From an uncultured Selenomonadaceae bacterium (lineage in GTDB: Bacteria > Bacillota > Negativicutes > Selenomonadales > Selenomonadaceae): 14,581 nucleotides of DNA. Every line of letters starts with the position of its first letter. Position 1 is the stretch's first letter. This document shows, piece after piece, positions 13,767 through 14,581 of the stretch. The stretch covers positions 1-14,581 of the forward strand of contig CACZOL010000116.1 of assembly GCA_902782705.1 (NCBI GenBank). Direction: 5' to 3'. A program made the translations under genes and the position numbers. The notes under the pieces are model-generated. The model was not told where the DNA came from, did not search any database, and was given only the letters and a program-made list of their open reading frames with translations.

Positions 13767-14581
13767 ATGCAAAACGGGCGACGGTTCGTACCCGTCCTTA
13801 TCGTCGTGGCCGCGCTGGCCTGCGCGTTTTATTGGGGCGCCGCGCCGCAGGAGGAACGCGCCGTTCCCGTTTCGCCCGCGCCTCCCGCGACAATACGCCG
13901 TGTACTGCTCGTACCTCTGGACAGCCGCCCGCCCTGCGGCCGTTTTGTGCAGGACGTGGCGCGCATTGCGGGCGTCGAGGTCGTATTGCCGCCGGCCGAA
14001 CTCCTCGACGAATATTTTCGCCCCGGGGATACCGCCGCGCTCCAGGCTTGGACGATGGCGCATATCGGCAGCTTCGACGCGGCGATTTTGTCTGTCGATC
14101 AGCTTTTGCACGGCGGGCTTTTGGCCTCGCGTCAGGCGAAAAAGACGCCGGAAGACGAAGCCGAGCTGCTGGAATTCTTGCGCGCGCTGCATGCCGCTCA
14201 CCCGACGGTTCCCCTGCACGCATTCAGTATCCTGCCGCGCATGACGCCGCCGGACGGCCTCTGCGATTGGGAAGAACAAAAAAAGCTGATGCGGTATTCG
14301 CGTCTCGTCGGCAAGATTTCGCGGGAAAAGAGCCCTGCCGCCGAGGACCTTGCCGAGCTTGACGCTCTGCGCGCCGACCTGTCGCCGGATATACTATTGC
14401 GTTACGAAGCGCTTTTCGCCAATTACGCCGACTTCGGCGAACGGTTGATTCGACTGGCTGAGGACGGCGTGCTTGAACGTCTCGTAATCGGGCAGGACGA
14501 CAGCGAGCCGAACAGCATTCCAAATCTGGTTTTCCGTAAGCTCTCGGAAACGCTCGCGAAAAAGCATATCGGGGAAGAGCG
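13767..14581 (+). CDS. DUF4127 family protein, N-terminal part (runs off the window)
   Basis: The first 271 residues are present. ATG13767 follows AAAAGGAGG (13751-13759) by 7 bases. Residues 8-24 are hydrophobic after a basic start (signal peptide or anchor), followed by a Pro-rich linker. The domain begins at RRVLLVPLDSRPPCGRF, the typical DUF4127 opening (LLVPLDxRP), and continues with SVDQLLHGGLLASR (109-122), FSILPRMTPP and IGQDDSEPN around 250, all family signatures. Members are exported or surface proteins of unknown function, common in Firmicutes. Full-length members run to roughly 500 residues, so about half is missing. No enzyme reaction can be assigned. Transcription appears divergent from dtd. 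Confidence 0.85.
   Translation, partial: MQNGRRFVPVLIVVAALACAFYWGAAPQEERAVPVSPAPPATIRRVLLVPLDSRPPCGRFVQDVARIAGVEVVLPPAELLDEYFRPGDTAALQAWTMAHIGSFDAAILSVDQLLHGGLLASRQAKKTPEDEAELLEFLRALHAAHPTVPLHAFSILPRMTPPDGLCDWEEQKKLMRYSRLVGKISREKSPAAEDLAELDALRADLSPDILLRYEALFANYADFGERLIRLAEDGVLERLVIGQDDSEPNSIPNLVFRKLSETLAKKHIGEE

Noticed and set aside
1..14581. CRISPR array, tRNA, insertion sequence, prophage or defence system
   Set aside because: No regularly spaced repeats, cloverleaf, transposase, integrase or nuclease motif was seen on either strand.

Overview
The window reads as chromosomal DNA from a GC-rich, low-oxygen Firmicute, most likely a diderm member of the Negativicutes (Selenomonas/Veillonella side). 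That placement is inference. It rests on strong AGGAGG-type ribosome sites, Bacillus-type NagA and NagB sequences, a DUF1858 redox peptide typical of anaerobes, and a membrane-anchored AsmA/TamB-like protein of the kind expected where there is an outer membrane. I see no mobile element, tRNA, rRNA, CRISPR array or phage gene.

Layout: the end of hemL (1-166) is followed by a forward block with a secreted GH84 beta-N-acetylglucosaminidase, an iron-dependent alcohol dehydrogenase and a secreted SGNH esterase carrying two FN3-like domains (267-4240). A symmetric terminator separates these from a reverse two-gene operon (6389-4302) coding for an unrecognised soluble protein and the AsmA/TamB-like protein. 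A divergent region then leads into a forward amino-sugar operon (6585-11884): nanE, a 101-residue unknown, an FAD-dependent oxidoreductase, a ROK sugar kinase (probable nanK), a nagB homologue and nagA. After another two-way terminator come a reverse polysaccharide deacetylase, a forward DUF1858 peptide with a clear promoter, a third two-way terminator, reverse dtd, and the start of a forward DUF4127 gene that runs off the window.

How it fits together: GH84 can release GlcNAc outside the cytoplasm. NanE, the ROK kinase, NagA and NagB-type enzymes would turn ManNAc or GlcNAc phosphates into fructose 6-phosphate. No sialate lyase (nanA), transporter or regulator is present in the window.

The most unusual part is the 6.6-11.9 kb operon. 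Its NagB homologue has Ser at the position of the enolisation base (Asp67 in B. subtilis numbering), the ROK kinase has lost every residue of the family's zinc site, and an FAD oxidoreductase plus a small unknown protein sit inside the pathway. These could mark a variant amino-sugar route, but no sequence in the window proves a new reaction.
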